From assembly GCF_000010405.1 (NCBI RefSeq), contig NC_009465.1:1-64000 (forward strand): a DNA stretch of 64,000 nt, given 5' to 3'. Made by a program: the position numbers and the translations under genes. This document shows, piece by piece, positions 1 through 11,883 of this stretch. The stretch is from Candidatus Vesicomyosocius okutanii. Lineage in GTDB: Bacteria; Pseudomonadota; Gammaproteobacteria; PS1; Pseudothioglobaceae. The stretch's first letter is position 1. Each line of letters begins with the position of its first letter. The notes under the pieces were generated by a model. The model saw only the letters and a list, made by a program, of their open reading frames with translations, had not been told where the DNA came from and did not search any database.

Positions 1-1293
1 ATGTCTCAAACTTGGTCACAATGCCTAAACACACTTAGAGATAGTATCCCACTTTCTCAATATAGTGTATGGATACAACCCTTAAAAGCACTTGAAAATA
101 AAAACACATTATCTTTATTAGCACCTAATTCACAAGTACTTAACTACATTAATAAAAATCTTAAACCCCAAATAAAAAATGCAGTTACACAACATAATAA
201 AAATTTAAAAATTTTTATCGGTATTGCATGCAATCCAAATACAAAACAACACACCACACCTTTATTTGAAGACTATACATTTAATAATTTAGTACTAGGA
301 AATGCCAATCAAATGGCATATGGCGCTACTAAACAAATTGCTGAGAATATAAAAACTTCACCATACAATCCTTTTATTATTTATGGTAAATCAGGACTGG
401 GTAAAACCCACTTAATGCAAGCTGCTGGACACCTAGCAAAAGAAAAAAATCCAAATATTAAAATAATTTATGTACCATTAATGGATTTTGTTAGAAACAT
501 TACCTCTAGCTTAAGACATAATACTATTGAAAATATTAAAAATTTTTACCAATCTACTGATTTATTATTAGTTGATGATATACATTTAATTGCAGGCAAA
601 GAAAAATCTCAAGAAGAATTTTTTCATATTTTCAATTTTTTATTCAGTGGTAAAAAACAAATTATATTTACATGCGACCAACCCCCAAAAAATATTAAAT
701 CATTAGAAGATCGTTTAAAAACTAGATTTTCACAAGGTTTAAATTTACATCTAACACCCCCAGAATTAGAAATGCGCGCTGCTATTTTACTTAAAAAATC
801 ACAAAATAAAAGAATTAACATAAATTTAACAGAAGATACAGCATTATTTATTGCTAGCCATATTGCGTCTAATATTAGAGACCTTGAGGGAGCACTTCTT
901 AAACTCAAAGCTTTTGTTGACTTTTCAAAAATCAATCATAGCTTTATCTCTAAAGAAATAATTGAATCAGCTTTAGGAGATCTAATAAAACCCCAAATAA
1001 AAAATATTGATATTAATGATATCCAAAAAGAAGTAGCTAAACATTATGCCTTAACTATTTCCGATTTAAGTTCAAAATCTAGAAAACAACATACAGTACT
1101 TGCTAGACAAATGGCAATGTTTATTTGCTATGAACTAAGCTCACTATCACTAACAAAAATTGGTAAACACTTCGGAAATAGAGATCATTCCACTGTATTA
1201 CACGCTATTAAAAAAATTAAAGAAAAACATATAGAAAATATTGAAATAAAAAATGATTACGAATTAATAAATATAAAACTAGCAAACTTATAA
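1..1293 (+). CDS. dnaA: Chromosomal replication initiator DnaA
   Basis: DnaA binds DnaA boxes at oriC, melts the origin and recruits the helicase. The 430-residue protein shows the AAA+ Walker A motif GKSGLGKTH at about residues 129-137, Walker B LLLVDDIH near 188-195, and the C-terminal DNA-binding signature GNRDHSTVLHAIKKI near 392-406. It is somewhat shorter than the usual 450-470 residues, mostly in the linker after the N-terminal domain, which is also where other DnaA proteins vary. The start is the first base of the window, so its promoter and ribosome binding site are not visible. dnaN follows after a 213-bp AT-rich gap, the common dnaA-dnaN-gyrB order, though recF is absent between dnaN and gyrB. 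Confidence 0.97.
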   Translation: MSQTWSQCLNTLRDSIPLSQYSVWIQPLKALENKNTLSLLAPNSQVLNYINKNLKPQIKNAVTQHNKNLKIFIGIACNPNTKQHTTPLFEDYTFNNLVLGNANQMAYGATKQIAENIKTSPYNPFIIYGKSGLGKTHLMQAAGHLAKEKNPNIKIIYVPLMDFVRNITSSLRHNTIENIKNFYQSTDLLLVDDIHLIAGKEKSQEEFFHIFNFLFSGKKQIIFTCDQPPKNIKSLEDRLKTRFSQGLNLHLTPPELEMRAAILLKKSQNKRININLTEDTALFIASHIASNIRDLEGALLKLKAFVDFSKINHSFISKEIIESALGDLIKPQIKNIDINDIQKEVAKHYALTISDLSSKSRKQHTVLARQMAMFICYELSSLSLTKIGKHFGNRDHSTVLHAIKKIKEKHIENIEIKNDYELINIKLANL

Positions 1294-1506
1294 ACATATC
1301 CAAACAAAATCTTATCTTAACTGTTAATAACATTAATAACATTAACACTTTAAAAAAATTATAAACATATCCACATTTTTTTACATAAAATACTTGATAG
1401 TTATCAACAAACTAAAACTCCATTTTTAAATGAAAAACAACTCTTATTAACATAAAATAACCATACTAATAATAATAATAATATATTTAATAAAAGGATT
1501 TTTTTA
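1294..1506. other. Candidate replication origin region (dnaA-dnaN spacer)
   Basis: This 213-bp spacer is almost pure A+T and carries two near-consensus DnaA boxes on the plus strand: ATATCCACA at 1367-1375 and TTATCAACA at 1401-1409, each 8 of 9 to TTATCCACA. A 9-bp unit TAATAACAT is directly repeated at 1325-1333 and 1334-1342, and an (AAT)n-like tract at about 1467-1490 could act as an unwinding element. The dnaA-dnaN spacer is a common oriC position. The evidence is suggestive only, since in so AT-rich a genome such matches occur by chance and GC skew seems to switch a little further right. Confidence 0.45.
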
Positions 1507-2610
1507 ATGAACATACAACTTAGAGTTAAAGAACTATTAGAACCTTTACAAACTGTTATTAGTGTGATTGAAAAAAAACAAACATTACCTATCCTTGCAC
1601 ATGTTCTTATTCAACTTGAAAATAATTTATTAACTTTAACAACAACAGATATGGAAATTGAGATAAAAACTTCTCAAATTATCAAAAACAAAGAAGAAAT
1701 TTCTTTTACAGTATATGCAAAAGATCTAATTAATATTATTAAAAAATTACCAGAAAATACAATAATTAAATTTATTATTAATAATTCTAAAATTTATATT
1801 AAAGTTAATAAAAATTCATTTGAACTCAATACTTTTAGACATCAAGATTTTCCTTCATTACCAAAAATAAAAAATAAAAAAAATATTACAATTAAAAGAA
1901 AAATTTTAAAAAATCTAATTGAAAAAACAAGTTTCTCAATGGGTAATCAAGATATTAGAGCATATTTAAATGGATTATATTTTGAAATTAATAAAAATAA
2001 TATCGTAGTTGTTACTACTGATGGTCATCGACTTTCTATTGGAAAAATAAAACAAGCTAATAACTCCTTAAACAAAAAAACTGTAATCTTACCAAGAAAA
2101 TCAATAATTGAATTTACTAAATTACTTAATAAAAATGAACATGAAGAAGTTAATATTTATACATCAAATAACTATTTTTATCTTAGTACTAATAATACAA
2201 CAATAATTAGTAAACTAATCAATAGTAAATTCCCTAATTATTTACCAGTAATTCCTACAGATTTTAATAATACTATTATTATTAACCGTCTAGATTTTTT
2301 AAATTCACTTCAGCAAGCTTCAATTTTTGTTGAAGAACACACTAAAGGTGTTAAATTAATATTCAAAAATTCACAATTATATATTTTTTCAAATTCAGAA
2401 AGAGGACAAGCTAAAACACAAATTAAAACTAAAAATTTTAATAAAAAAATTGAAATTGCATTTAACATTAATTATTTAATCTCAATTTTAGAAAAATTAA
2501 ATACCAACGAAATTAATATGATAATCCCCAATGGGAAAAATAAATCATGTTTATTGAATAGTATAAATGATGATATTTATCAATATATTGTTATGCCTAT
2601 GAGACTCTAA
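1507..2610 (+). CDS. dnaN: DNA polymerase III beta sliding clamp
   Basis: DnaN forms the ring-shaped dimer that tethers DNA polymerase III to the template. The 367-residue product has the normal length and begins with a typical clamp N-terminus (residues 7-30 read VKELLEPLQ then a PILAHVLIQ motif), and ends with the canonical clamp C-terminus YIVMPMRL. An AAGGA ribosome binding site lies at 1494-1498, eight bases before the ATG. Base composition is extreme: many codons are AAA, AAT and ATT, and some 60-base stretches have only about 10 percent G+C. Confidence 0.97.
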   Translation: MNIQLRVKELLEPLQTVISVIEKKQTLPILAHVLIQLENNLLTLTTTDMEIEIKTSQIIKNKEEISFTVYAKDLINIIKKLPENTIIKFIINNSKIYIKVNKNSFELNTFRHQDFPSLPKIKNKKNITIKRKILKNLIEKTSFSMGNQDIRAYLNGLYFEINKNNIVVVTTDGHRLSIGKIKQANNSLNKKTVILPRKSIIEFTKLLNKNEHEEVNIYTSNNYFYLSTNNTTIISKLINSKFPNYLPVIPTDFNNTIIINRLDFLNSLQQASIFVEEHTKGVKLIFKNSQLYIFSNSERGQAKTQIKTKNFNKKIEIAFNINYLISILEKLNTNEINMIIPNGKNKSCLLNSINDDIYQYIVMPMRL

Positions 2611-2656
2611 TATCTTATAAATTTAAAAAAAACTTAATCTTACTTCAAAAATATAA

Positions 2657-5128
<2,472 letters not shown>

Positions 5129-5148
5129 TAAAAAATAAGGAGATAACT

Positions 5149-6027
5149 ATGTCAAATAAACATCCAGTTATTATAGTAACAGGATCATCTGGCGCTGGAA
5201 CAACTTTTGTAAAGCGTGCTTTTGAACATATTTTTAGAAAGGAAAGTATTAATCCTTTGATTATTGAAGGAGATAGTTTTCATAAATATGATCGTAATTC
5301 AATGAAAAAGAATGTTAAAAAACAAGAAGATTTAGGAAATAATTTTTTTTCTCATTTTGGTCCTGATGCTAATTTATTCGAAAAAATAGAACAAACTTTT
5401 AAAGATTATAGTGAAACAGGAAAATGTGATCGTCGTTATTATTTACATTCTATAAAAGAGGCTAATAAACATAATCAACGTCTAAACACTAATCTAAATC
5501 CAGGTGAATTTAGTCCTTGGGAAAAAGTAGGTGATGGTACAGATTTGTTATTTTATGAAGGTTTACATGGTGTTGTTGTTACAGATGGGGTAGATATGGC
5601 TCAATATGGTGATTTAAAAATTGGGGTTGTACCTAGTGTTAATCTTGAATGGATTCAAAAAATTCATCGTGACAATACGGAAAGAGGTTATTCAGCAGAA
5701 GAAACAGTTAGTACAATTTTACGTAGAATGCCTGATTATATTAACTATATAACACCCCAGTTTTCACAAACAGATATTAATTTTCAACGGGTGGCAACAG
5801 TAGATACTTCTAATCCTTTTATTGCCAGAGATATTCCAACCCCAGATGAAAGTTTTATAGTAATTCGTTTTAATGATTTAGATAAAACTTCTGTTGATTT
5901 TTCATACTTATGTAGTATGATTAATGGTTCTTTTATGTCTAGACGTAATACTATTGTAATTCCAGGTGGAAAAATGAGTTTAGCAATGGAAATTATTCTA
6001 TATCCTATTATTAAAAAAATGATTTAA
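5149..6027 (+). CDS. prkB: Phosphoribulokinase
   Basis: Phosphoribulokinase phosphorylates ribulose 5-phosphate to ribulose 1,5-bisphosphate, the CO2 acceptor of the Calvin cycle. The 292-residue protein is the proteobacterial type: P-loop GSSGAGTTF at residues 12-20, EGDSFHKYDR near residues 40-49, and a conserved FYEGLHG motif near 131-137. The symbol cbbP is also used. A good AAGGAGAT ribosome binding site precedes the ATG. It follows gyrB after 20 bp and so may share its transcript. No RuBisCO or other Calvin-cycle gene is nearby. This gene is the strongest sign here that the organism is an autotroph. Confidence 0.95.
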   Translation: MSNKHPVIIVTGSSGAGTTFVKRAFEHIFRKESINPLIIEGDSFHKYDRNSMKKNVKKQEDLGNNFFSHFGPDANLFEKIEQTFKDYSETGKCDRRYYLHSIKEANKHNQRLNTNLNPGEFSPWEKVGDGTDLLFYEGLHGVVVTDGVDMAQYGDLKIGVVPSVNLEWIQKIHRDNTERGYSAEETVSTILRRMPDYINYITPQFSQTDINFQRVATVDTSNPFIARDIPTPDESFIVIRFNDLDKTSVDFSYLCSMINGSFMSRRNTIVIPGGKMSLAMEIILYPIIKKMI

Positions 6028-6040
6028 ATAATAGGATATA
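5999..6040. terminator. Hairpin across the phosphoribulokinase stop codon
   Basis: A perfect 14-bp inverted repeat (TATATCCTATTATT at 5999-6012 and its complement at 6027-6040) with a 14-base loop spans the stop codon. It lies between two convergent genes and could end transcription from either side. It lacks a clean U-run, so it may instead act as a 3' stabilising stem. Confidence 0.45.
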
Positions 6041-6083
6041 TTATACTATTAACTAATAAATATATAATTACATATTTATATTA

Positions 6084-8531
6084 TTATTTAGTTACAATAT
6101 TTATTAATTTATTATGAATAATAATTATTTTAATAATATTTTTATTTTTGGTAAACTTAATAATATTTTTATTAGAAAGTACTTCACTTTCAAGTATTTC
6201 TTTATCAGTATTAATCATCATCATCATCTTATCACGTAATTTACCATCAACTTGTATTATGATTTGCACTTCACTTTCTATCAATGCTTTTAGATCAACC
6301 TTAGGCCATGGTTCATTAATAATTGCTTTTTTATTACCTAATTTAAGCCATAAATAATGACAAATATGAGGAGTTATGGGACTTAAAGTAAGTAAGATAA
6401 TATTGATTGATTCAGATCTTAATGCTATTGATTGTGTATCTGTTTTAGTAAACTTATTTATTATATCTACTGATTCCATCAATGTAGAAATAGCTGTATT
6501 AAAGGTGTATCTACGATTAATATCATCAGTAATTTTCACTAAATTTTGATGTATTTTTCTTCGGATATGTTTTTGTGTTTTATTGAGAAAATTAATATTT
6601 AAATGATTAACAATATAGTCTTTAGAATCATTAATATAAATACTCACTAAACGATAAACTTTTTTTATAAATCGATGTGCACCTTCAAGACCTGAATTAT
6701 TCCATTCTAAATCTTGCATGGGAGGGGCTGCAAATAAAATAAATAAACGTACTGTGTCAGCACCATATTTTTTAATCATTTTTGTAGGATCCACTGTATT
6801 TCCTTTAGATTTACTCATTTTAACGCCATTTTTTAAAACCATACCTTGAGTAAGTAAATTTTTAAATGGTTCATCATATTTTATTAAACCCTCATCTCGT
6901 AATAGTTTATTGAAAAATCTTGCATATAAAAGATGTAAGATAGAATGTTCAACCCCCCCAATATATTGATCAACTTCTAACCAATAATTTACACGTTTAT
7001 CAAGCATAGCATTATTATTATTATTACAAGTATGACGTGCAAAGTACCAAGAAGATTCAAAGAAAGTATCAAATGTATCGGTTTCTCGATGCGCTTTAGA
7101 ACCACATTTTGGACAAATGGTTTGATAAAAATTTGGCATTTTTTTTATTGGTGAACTAACATCATAAAATTTAACTTTTTCAGGAAGAATAACGGGTAAA
7201 TCTTTAACTTTAACAGTAACTGAACCACAATACTTGCAGTTAACAATTGGGATAGGACAACCCCAATACCGTTGTCTTGATATACCCCAATCACGTAAAC
7301 GATAATTAATTTTTTTATTACCCAAATTTTTTTCTATCAAAGTTTTAGCAATGCTTTCATATGCTTGGTTAAAATCCATACCACTAAATTCTTCTGAATT
7401 AAATAATTTTCCTTTATTAATAATAGGACCTTTATCAATACTTTCATTTTTATTAATAACTTGCTTGATAAAAATACCGTATTTTTTAGCAAATTTAAAA
7501 TCTCGTTTATCATGTGCGGGTACACTCATAATTGCACCTGTACCGTAACTCATTAATACAAAATTAGTAATCCAAATAGGAACTTCATTATTTGTTATTG
7601 GGTGTATACATTTAAATCCTGAATCAATACCTTTTTTATCCATTATTTCATTTAAAATCTCAGAAGTTTGTATAGTTTTACATTTTTCAATAAAAGATTG
7701 CACTTGATAATTATTCTTTCCTGATTCTAATGCTAACGGATGTTCAAATGAAATAGCTAAATAAGTAACCCCCATTAGTGTATCTGGCCGAGTAGTGTAA
7801 ATTATAAGAGGATCAGAATTTCTTCTAGAAAAAGTAATTTCTAGCCCAATAGATTTACCAATCCAATTTTTTTGCATAATCTTGACGGGATCTGGCCAAC
7901 CATAAAGTTTGTCTAAATCATTAAGTAATTCTTCTGCATAGTTAGTGATACGTATAAACCATTGTGAGATTTCTTTTTTCTCAATCAAGGCATTAGAACG
8001 CCACCCACGTCCATTAATCACTTGTTCATTTGCTAACACTGTTTGATCAACAGGATCCCAATTAACAATAGCTTTTTTCTTATATATTAAATTTTTTTTA
8101 AATAATTTAATAAACAGCCATTGTTCCCAACGATAATACTTTGGATGACAAGTTGTAATTTCACGAGCCCAATCATAACCAAAACCTAATTGGTTTAATT
8201 GAGTTTTCATATAATTAATATTTTTATACGTCCACTTAGCTGGGGATTCTTTATTTTTTAATGCTGCATTTTCAGCTGGTAATCCAAAACCATCCCAACC
8301 AATAGGCTGCATAACATTTTTACCTTGCATTCTTTGAAAACGAGAAATAACATCACCAATACTATAATTACGTACATGCCCCATATGTAATCGTCCAGAT
8401 GGATAAGGGAACATGCTAAGGCAATAATATTTTTCTTTTGAATAATCCTCTATTACTTCAAAAGATTTTTTTTCTTTCCAATATTTTTGAGCTTGTTTTT
8501 CAATTTTTTGCACATCATATTTTATGTTCAT
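6084..8531 (-). CDS. leuS: Leucyl-tRNA synthetase
   Basis: LeuS charges tRNA-Leu. The 815-residue protein has the class I HIGH-type motif HMGH at residues 49-52, the KMSKS loop near residue 571, the CP1 editing domain (TTRPDTLMG and the SVPAHDKRD motif) and zinc-binding cysteines in [12 protein letters not shown] and CPKCG. It is about 45 residues shorter than the usual 860. Its ATG overlaps the pyrD stop by 4 bp (ATGA), so the two are translationally coupled and cotranscribed from upstream of pyrD. Confidence 0.97.
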   Translation of the reverse strand: MNIKYDVQKIEKQAQKYWKEKKSFEVIEDYSKEKYYCLSMFPYPSGRLHMGHVRNYSIGDVISRFQRMQGKNVMQPIGWDGFGLPAENAALKNKESPAKWTYKNINYMKTQLNQLGFGYDWAREITTCHPKYYRWEQWLFIKLFKKNLIYKKKAIVNWDPVDQTVLANEQVINGRGWRSNALIEKKEISQWFIRITNYAEELLNDLDKLYGWPDPVKIMQKNWIGKSIGLEITFSRRNSDPLIIYTTRPDTLMGVTYLAISFEHPLALESGKNNYQVQSFIEKCKTIQTSEILNEIMDKKGIDSGFKCIHPITNNEVPIWITNFVLMSYGTGAIMSVPAHDKRDFKFAKKYGIFIKQVINKNESIDKGPIINKGKLFNSEEFSGMDFNQAYESIAKTLIEKNLGNKKINYRLRDWGISRQRYWGCPIPIVNCKYCGSVTVKVKDLPVILPEKVKFYDVSSPIKKMPNFYQTICPKCGSKAHRETDTFDTFFESSWYFARHTCNNNNNAMLDKRVNYWLEVDQYIGGVEHSILHLLYARFFNKLLRDEGLIKYDEPFKNLLTQGMVLKNGVKMSKSKGNTVDPTKMIKKYGADTVRLFILFAAPPMQDLEWNNSGLEGAHRFIKKVYRLVSIYINDSKDYIVNHLNINFLNKTQKHIRRKIHQNLVKITDDINRRYTFNTAISTLMESVDIINKFTKTDTQSIALRSESINIILLTLSPITPHICHYLWLKLGNKKAIINEPWPKVDLKALIESEVQIIIQVDGKLRDKMMMMINTDKEILESEVLSNKNIIKFTKNKNIIKIIIIHNKLINIVTK

Positions 8532-9505
8532 AGAATTCTTGATTTATCTAAATAAGTATCACATTGAGATGTAGTAGAATTAAGTTCTAGTGTACCTATT
8601 AAATCATCAATACTGTTTAAATTATTATTATTTAAATATTCACTAATACCATGATTAATTTTATGACAAACTAATGGATCATAAAAAAGAGCAGTACCTA
8701 TACCAATAGCAGAAGCTCCTGCAATTATGAATTCTATTGCATCATTAGCAGTTGTAATGCCGCCTTGACCAATAATAGGAATATTATAATGTTTACTAAC
8801 TTGATAAACTTGATAAACTTTTAATAGAGCGATGGGTTTAATAGCCGGGCCAGATACTCCACCTTGATTGTTACCAATGATTGGTTTTTTAGTTGTAATA
8901 TTAATAGCCATACCCATAAGCGTGTTGATAACTGCTAAACCATCAGTACCTGCATCAATACAACGTTGGGCACTAAAAGCAATATCAGTTTGATTAGGGG
9001 ATAGTTTAGTAATAATAGGTTTAGTAGTATTTCTTCGGCAAATTTCTACAACTCTATAAGACATATTTGGGTCATTACCAAAAGTAACTCCTCCTTTTTT
9101 AATATTAGGACAAGAAATATTAATTTCAATTGCGTGAATATCTGTATTATCAAAACGTTTAGTAATTTCTCCATACTCTTCAAAGGATGAACCAGAAATA
9201 TTAATAATAAAATTAGTTTCAGTTTTATCTAGTTTTGGGAGGATTTTATTAATTACCACATCAGAACCAGGATTTTGTAGTCCAATGGCATTAATCATCC
9301 CGCTAGGTGTTTCAGTTACTCGATGGGGGATATTTCCTAAACATCGTTTTAAGGTTGTACCCTTAAGACAAATAGCACCTACATCAGAATTAGTAAATCC
9401 ATCAATATTTGTATATTCTTTACCAAAGCCAACACAACCTGATAAAAGAACAATAGGTGAATTAAAGAAAAGTCCACAGAATTGGTTTTTTAAATTATTA
9501 TTCAT
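8528..9505 (-). CDS. pyrD: Dihydroorotate dehydrogenase, class 1B catalytic subunit type
   Basis: PyrD oxidises dihydroorotate to orotate, the fourth step of pyrimidine synthesis. The 325-residue protein lacks the N-terminal membrane helix of class 2 enzymes and carries the class 1 active-site stretch [11 protein letters not shown] with a catalytic cysteine, plus the FMN-binding GQGGI and [11 protein letters not shown] motifs near the C-terminus. Class 1B enzymes usually pair with the iron-sulfur flavoprotein PyrK, but no pyrK is adjacent or elsewhere in the window. It is first in the pyrD-leuS pair and divergent from bioD with only 39 bp between. Confidence 0.9.
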   Translation of the reverse strand: MNNNLKNQFCGLFFNSPIVLLSGCVGFGKEYTNIDGFTNSDVGAICLKGTTLKRCLGNIPHRVTETPSGMINAIGLQNPGSDVVINKILPKLDKTETNFIINISGSSFEEYGEITKRFDNTDIHAIEINISCPNIKKGGVTFGNDPNMSYRVVEICRRNTTKPIITKLSPNQTDIAFSAQRCIDAGTDGLAVINTLMGMAINITTKKPIIGNNQGGVSGPAIKPIALLKVYQVYQVSKHYNIPIIGQGGITTANDAIEFIIAGASAIGIGTALFYDPLVCHKINHGISEYLNNNNLNSIDDLIGTLELNSTTSQCDTYLDKSRIL

Positions 9506-9544
9506 GAATAATATTATACATTTTTACTGTTAAAATTATTATTT

Positions 9545-10195
9545 ATGAAAGGACTATTCATTAGCGGTAGTGGGACTAATGTTGGTAAAACATTTATTGC
9601 TCAATATTTAATTAAATTTTTAACAAATATTCTAAAAGTACGTGTTAGAAAACCAGTTGAAAGTGATTGTAAAAATAAAAATGGGAAATTGATACCAAAA
9701 GATGCTTTATTATTATCTAAAGCATGTAATATTATTGAGTCAATTGATAAAATATGTCGATATAAATTTCAGGCATGTAGTAGCGCACAAATAGCAAGTC
9801 AAGCTTTAGGATTAAAACTTACTTTAGATGATTTGGTTGATGCTTGTATAGCAGATGAATTTGTTGTTGTTGAAGGAGCTGGTGGATTGTTATCTCCAAT
9901 AGCAACTAAAACATTAAATAGTGATTTAGTTCAAGCAATTAATGTACCAGTAGTGCTGGTGATTAAAGATGAGTTAGGTGCAGTTAATCAGGCGTTACTT
10001 AGTATTAATGCAGCTCAGCATTATAAGCTTAATATAAGTATGGTGGTGTTAAATCAGATATACCCTAATTTGTTAGGTAATGAAAAAGAAATTACTCAGT
10101 ATACAAATGCTAATATTGTGGTATTTAATCAAAATGATTTAAAATCATTTGAAAGACAAATTGAAAAAATTCTATTAGCGGATTTAATCAAGTAA
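9545..10195 (+). CDS. bioD: Dethiobiotin synthetase
   Basis: BioD closes the ureido ring of dethiobiotin from 7,8-diaminopelargonate, CO2 and ATP, the penultimate biotin step. The 216-residue protein has the P-loop GSGTNVGKT at residues 8-16 and the conserved KPVESD and VEGAGGLLSP motifs. It stands alone: no other bio gene is nearby. The last 12 bp overlap the convergent 3' end of sspB. Confidence 0.93.
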   Translation: MKGLFISGSGTNVGKTFIAQYLIKFLTNILKVRVRKPVESDCKNKNGKLIPKDALLLSKACNIIESIDKICRYKFQACSSAQIASQALGLKLTLDDLVDACIADEFVVVEGAGGLLSPIATKTLNSDLVQAINVPVVLVIKDELGAVNQALLSINAAQHYKLNISMVVLNQIYPNLLGNEKEITQYTNANIVVFNQNDLKSFERQIEKILLADLIK

Positions 10196-10522
10196 TTTTA
10201 AGTTTGGTTTTTCTTCAGTTTTAAAGAACATACCTTTGCCATTTTCACTTGCATAAATACTATTAATTGCATTAATAGGCACAAAGATATTAATTAATTT
10301 TTTAGAAAATCTTGCTTTAAAACTAAGATTATCATTACTTATAATTAAGTTATAAGTCGCGTTACTAGCAATATTAAGAACAATTTTATTTTGTTGAATG
10401 AATTGCTTTGGTACAATAACACTTGAATAGGTACAATCGACTAATATGTGAGGGGTTAGCTTAGCATCCTCCGTCCATGCGTGATAAGCCCTGATTAAAT
10501 ATGGTGCTATAGAAAGCATCAT
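10184..10522 (-). CDS. sspB: Stringent starvation protein B, ClpXP adaptor
   Basis: SspB delivers ssrA-tagged proteins to the ClpXP protease. The 112-residue protein matches the folded SspB domain (N-terminal PYLIRAYHAW, then the TPHILVDC strand). E. coli SspB has about 165 residues with a disordered acidic tail ending in a ClpX-binding motif; here the tail after the core is very short (EEKPNLKLLD), though LKLLD resembles a minimal ClpX-binding end. Its ATG overlaps the sspA stop by 4 bp, indicating coupled translation. Confidence 0.9.
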   Translation of the reverse strand: MMLSIAPYLIRAYHAWTEDAKLTPHILVDCTYSSVIVPKQFIQQNKIVLNIASNATYNLIISNDNLSFKARFSKKLINIFVPINAINSIYASENGKGMFFKTEEKPNLKLLD

Positions 10523-11154
10523 ATTTCATTGTATTCTTTTTCGCAATCGGTTAAGCTTGCTTTAAAACTATCTCGAGTAAAAAGTCTATTTGCATAATCT
10601 ATAACAGATTTTCCTGGTTTTCCTAGTTCAATTTCTAGTTTTTTTAAACGCCATAATAAAGCACCTAAGCAAGCATCCACAATAGTCATGTCATCACTTT
10701 TAAAAAAAGGTTTATAGGCAAATAAAGGCACTAATTCAATTAAGTTACTTTTTAAAACCTTACGTGCTTTATCAGCGTTTTTTTTACTACCTGATTCAAT
10801 AATATCTGCTAGTTCAAACCAACAATTAGGTGCTCTAGTAAATCTGAAAATAAGTAATCTTTTTTCAGATTTTTCAATAGGGTCTACAGATAATAACGGG
10901 GGAAATGGGAATCGTTCATCAAGGTATTCCATCACTACTGAAAGATCGTATAAAACAATTCCTCTGTCAAATAAAGTAGGTAATGATTGACAAGGGTTAA
11001 GTTCTAGAATTTCTTCAGGAATTTCTTCAATTTTTAAATTTAGCACTTCTCTTTCAATATTTTTTTCAGCCATTATAAAACGTACTACATGAGAACGTAT
11101 ATCTTTGGGTGATGAATAAAGTGTTGTCGAAGCAGGATTAGGTTTTGTTAACAT
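10519..11154 (-). CDS. sspA: Stringent starvation protein A
   Basis: SspA is a glutathione-transferase-fold protein that binds RNA polymerase and changes promoter choice during starvation or acid stress. The 211-residue product shows the thioredoxin-like N-terminal half (SHVVRFIMAEKNIE and then PCQSLPTLFDRGIVLYDLSVVMEYLDERFP) and an all-alpha C-terminal half. It sits 38 bp after the cytochrome c1 gene. The petABC-sspAB order is known from other gammaproteobacteria such as Pseudomonas. Confidence 0.93.
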   Translation of the reverse strand: MLTKPNPASTTLYSSPKDIRSHVVRFIMAEKNIEREVLNLKIEEIPEEILELNPCQSLPTLFDRGIVLYDLSVVMEYLDERFPFPPLLSVDPIEKSEKRLLIFRFTRAPNCWFELADIIESGSKKNADKARKVLKSNLIELVPLFAYKPFFKSDDMTIVDACLGALLWRLKKLEIELGKPGKSVIDYANRLFTRDSFKASLTDCEKEYNEI

Positions 11155-11192
11155 AGTATTTACCTTTAGAATAAAAAATTTTAATTGAAAAA

Positions 11193-11879
11193 TTAATGTT
11201 TAGTACGCCATTTTCCATATTTGATATCTTTCCAGTATTCTATTTTTAATAAATAAGAAAAAATGAATAAAATCAACAAAAAACCTAATACTTTAATACC
11301 AAGATTAAATCGTACTAATTTAGCTGGTTCACCAACATAATCTAAGAAGTTAGTAATATCTCTAATATCTTGATCAAATTTTTTACTAGATTTATCTTGT
11401 TTTAATTTCCATAAAACATCTGGCATAGAGACGTTTTTTAGTATATGGTTATTTACACCAAATATACGTGAATTATCTTTATAAAAACCATGTAAGTAAG
11501 AGTATATCCAGTCTACTCCTTTTGAACGTGATACTAAAGATAGGTCTGGGCTTTGTCCAAACCATTGGTTAGCATCAGTAACTGACATAGCAGATGTAAT
11601 TGTTTCACCAATTTTTTCATTGCCTAAAATAAAATGTTTTTCAATCTCTGCATCAGCAATATTTAAGTCTTTACCAATACGATTATAACGCATGAATTGG
11701 ATTGAGTGACAGCCAGAACAGTAATTCATGAATAATTTAGCACCTCTTCGTAATGATTTTTTATCATTAATATTAGTATTAGCCTGATCTAGATGAATTT
11801 CATTGCCTGATGCAAAAGTATTAAAAGAGAATATCAAAATTGTAACTGCTATTAACAATGTGTGTACTATATTTTTCAT
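11193..11879 (-). CDS. petC: Ubiquinol-cytochrome c reductase, cytochrome c1
   Basis: Cytochrome c1 passes electrons from the Rieske protein to soluble cytochrome c. The 228-residue protein has a cleavable N-terminal signal peptide ending near FASG, one heme c site CSGCH at residues 54-58 followed by the c1-typical IQFMRYNR, and a C-terminal membrane anchor around residues 192-215. The start lies 4 bp after the cytochrome b stop, so it is the third gene of a petABC operon. Confidence 0.95.
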   Translation of the reverse strand: MKNIVHTLLIAVTILIFSFNTFASGNEIHLDQANTNINDKKSLRRGAKLFMNYCSGCHSIQFMRYNRIGKDLNIADAEIEKHFILGNEKIGETITSAMSVTDANQWFGQSPDLSLVSRSKGVDWIYSYLHGFYKDNSRIFGVNNHILKNVSMPDVLWKLKQDKSSKKFDQDIRDITNFLDYVGEPAKLVRFNLGIKVLGFLLILFIFSYLLKIEYWKDIKYGKWRTKH

Positions 11880-11883
11880 ATAT

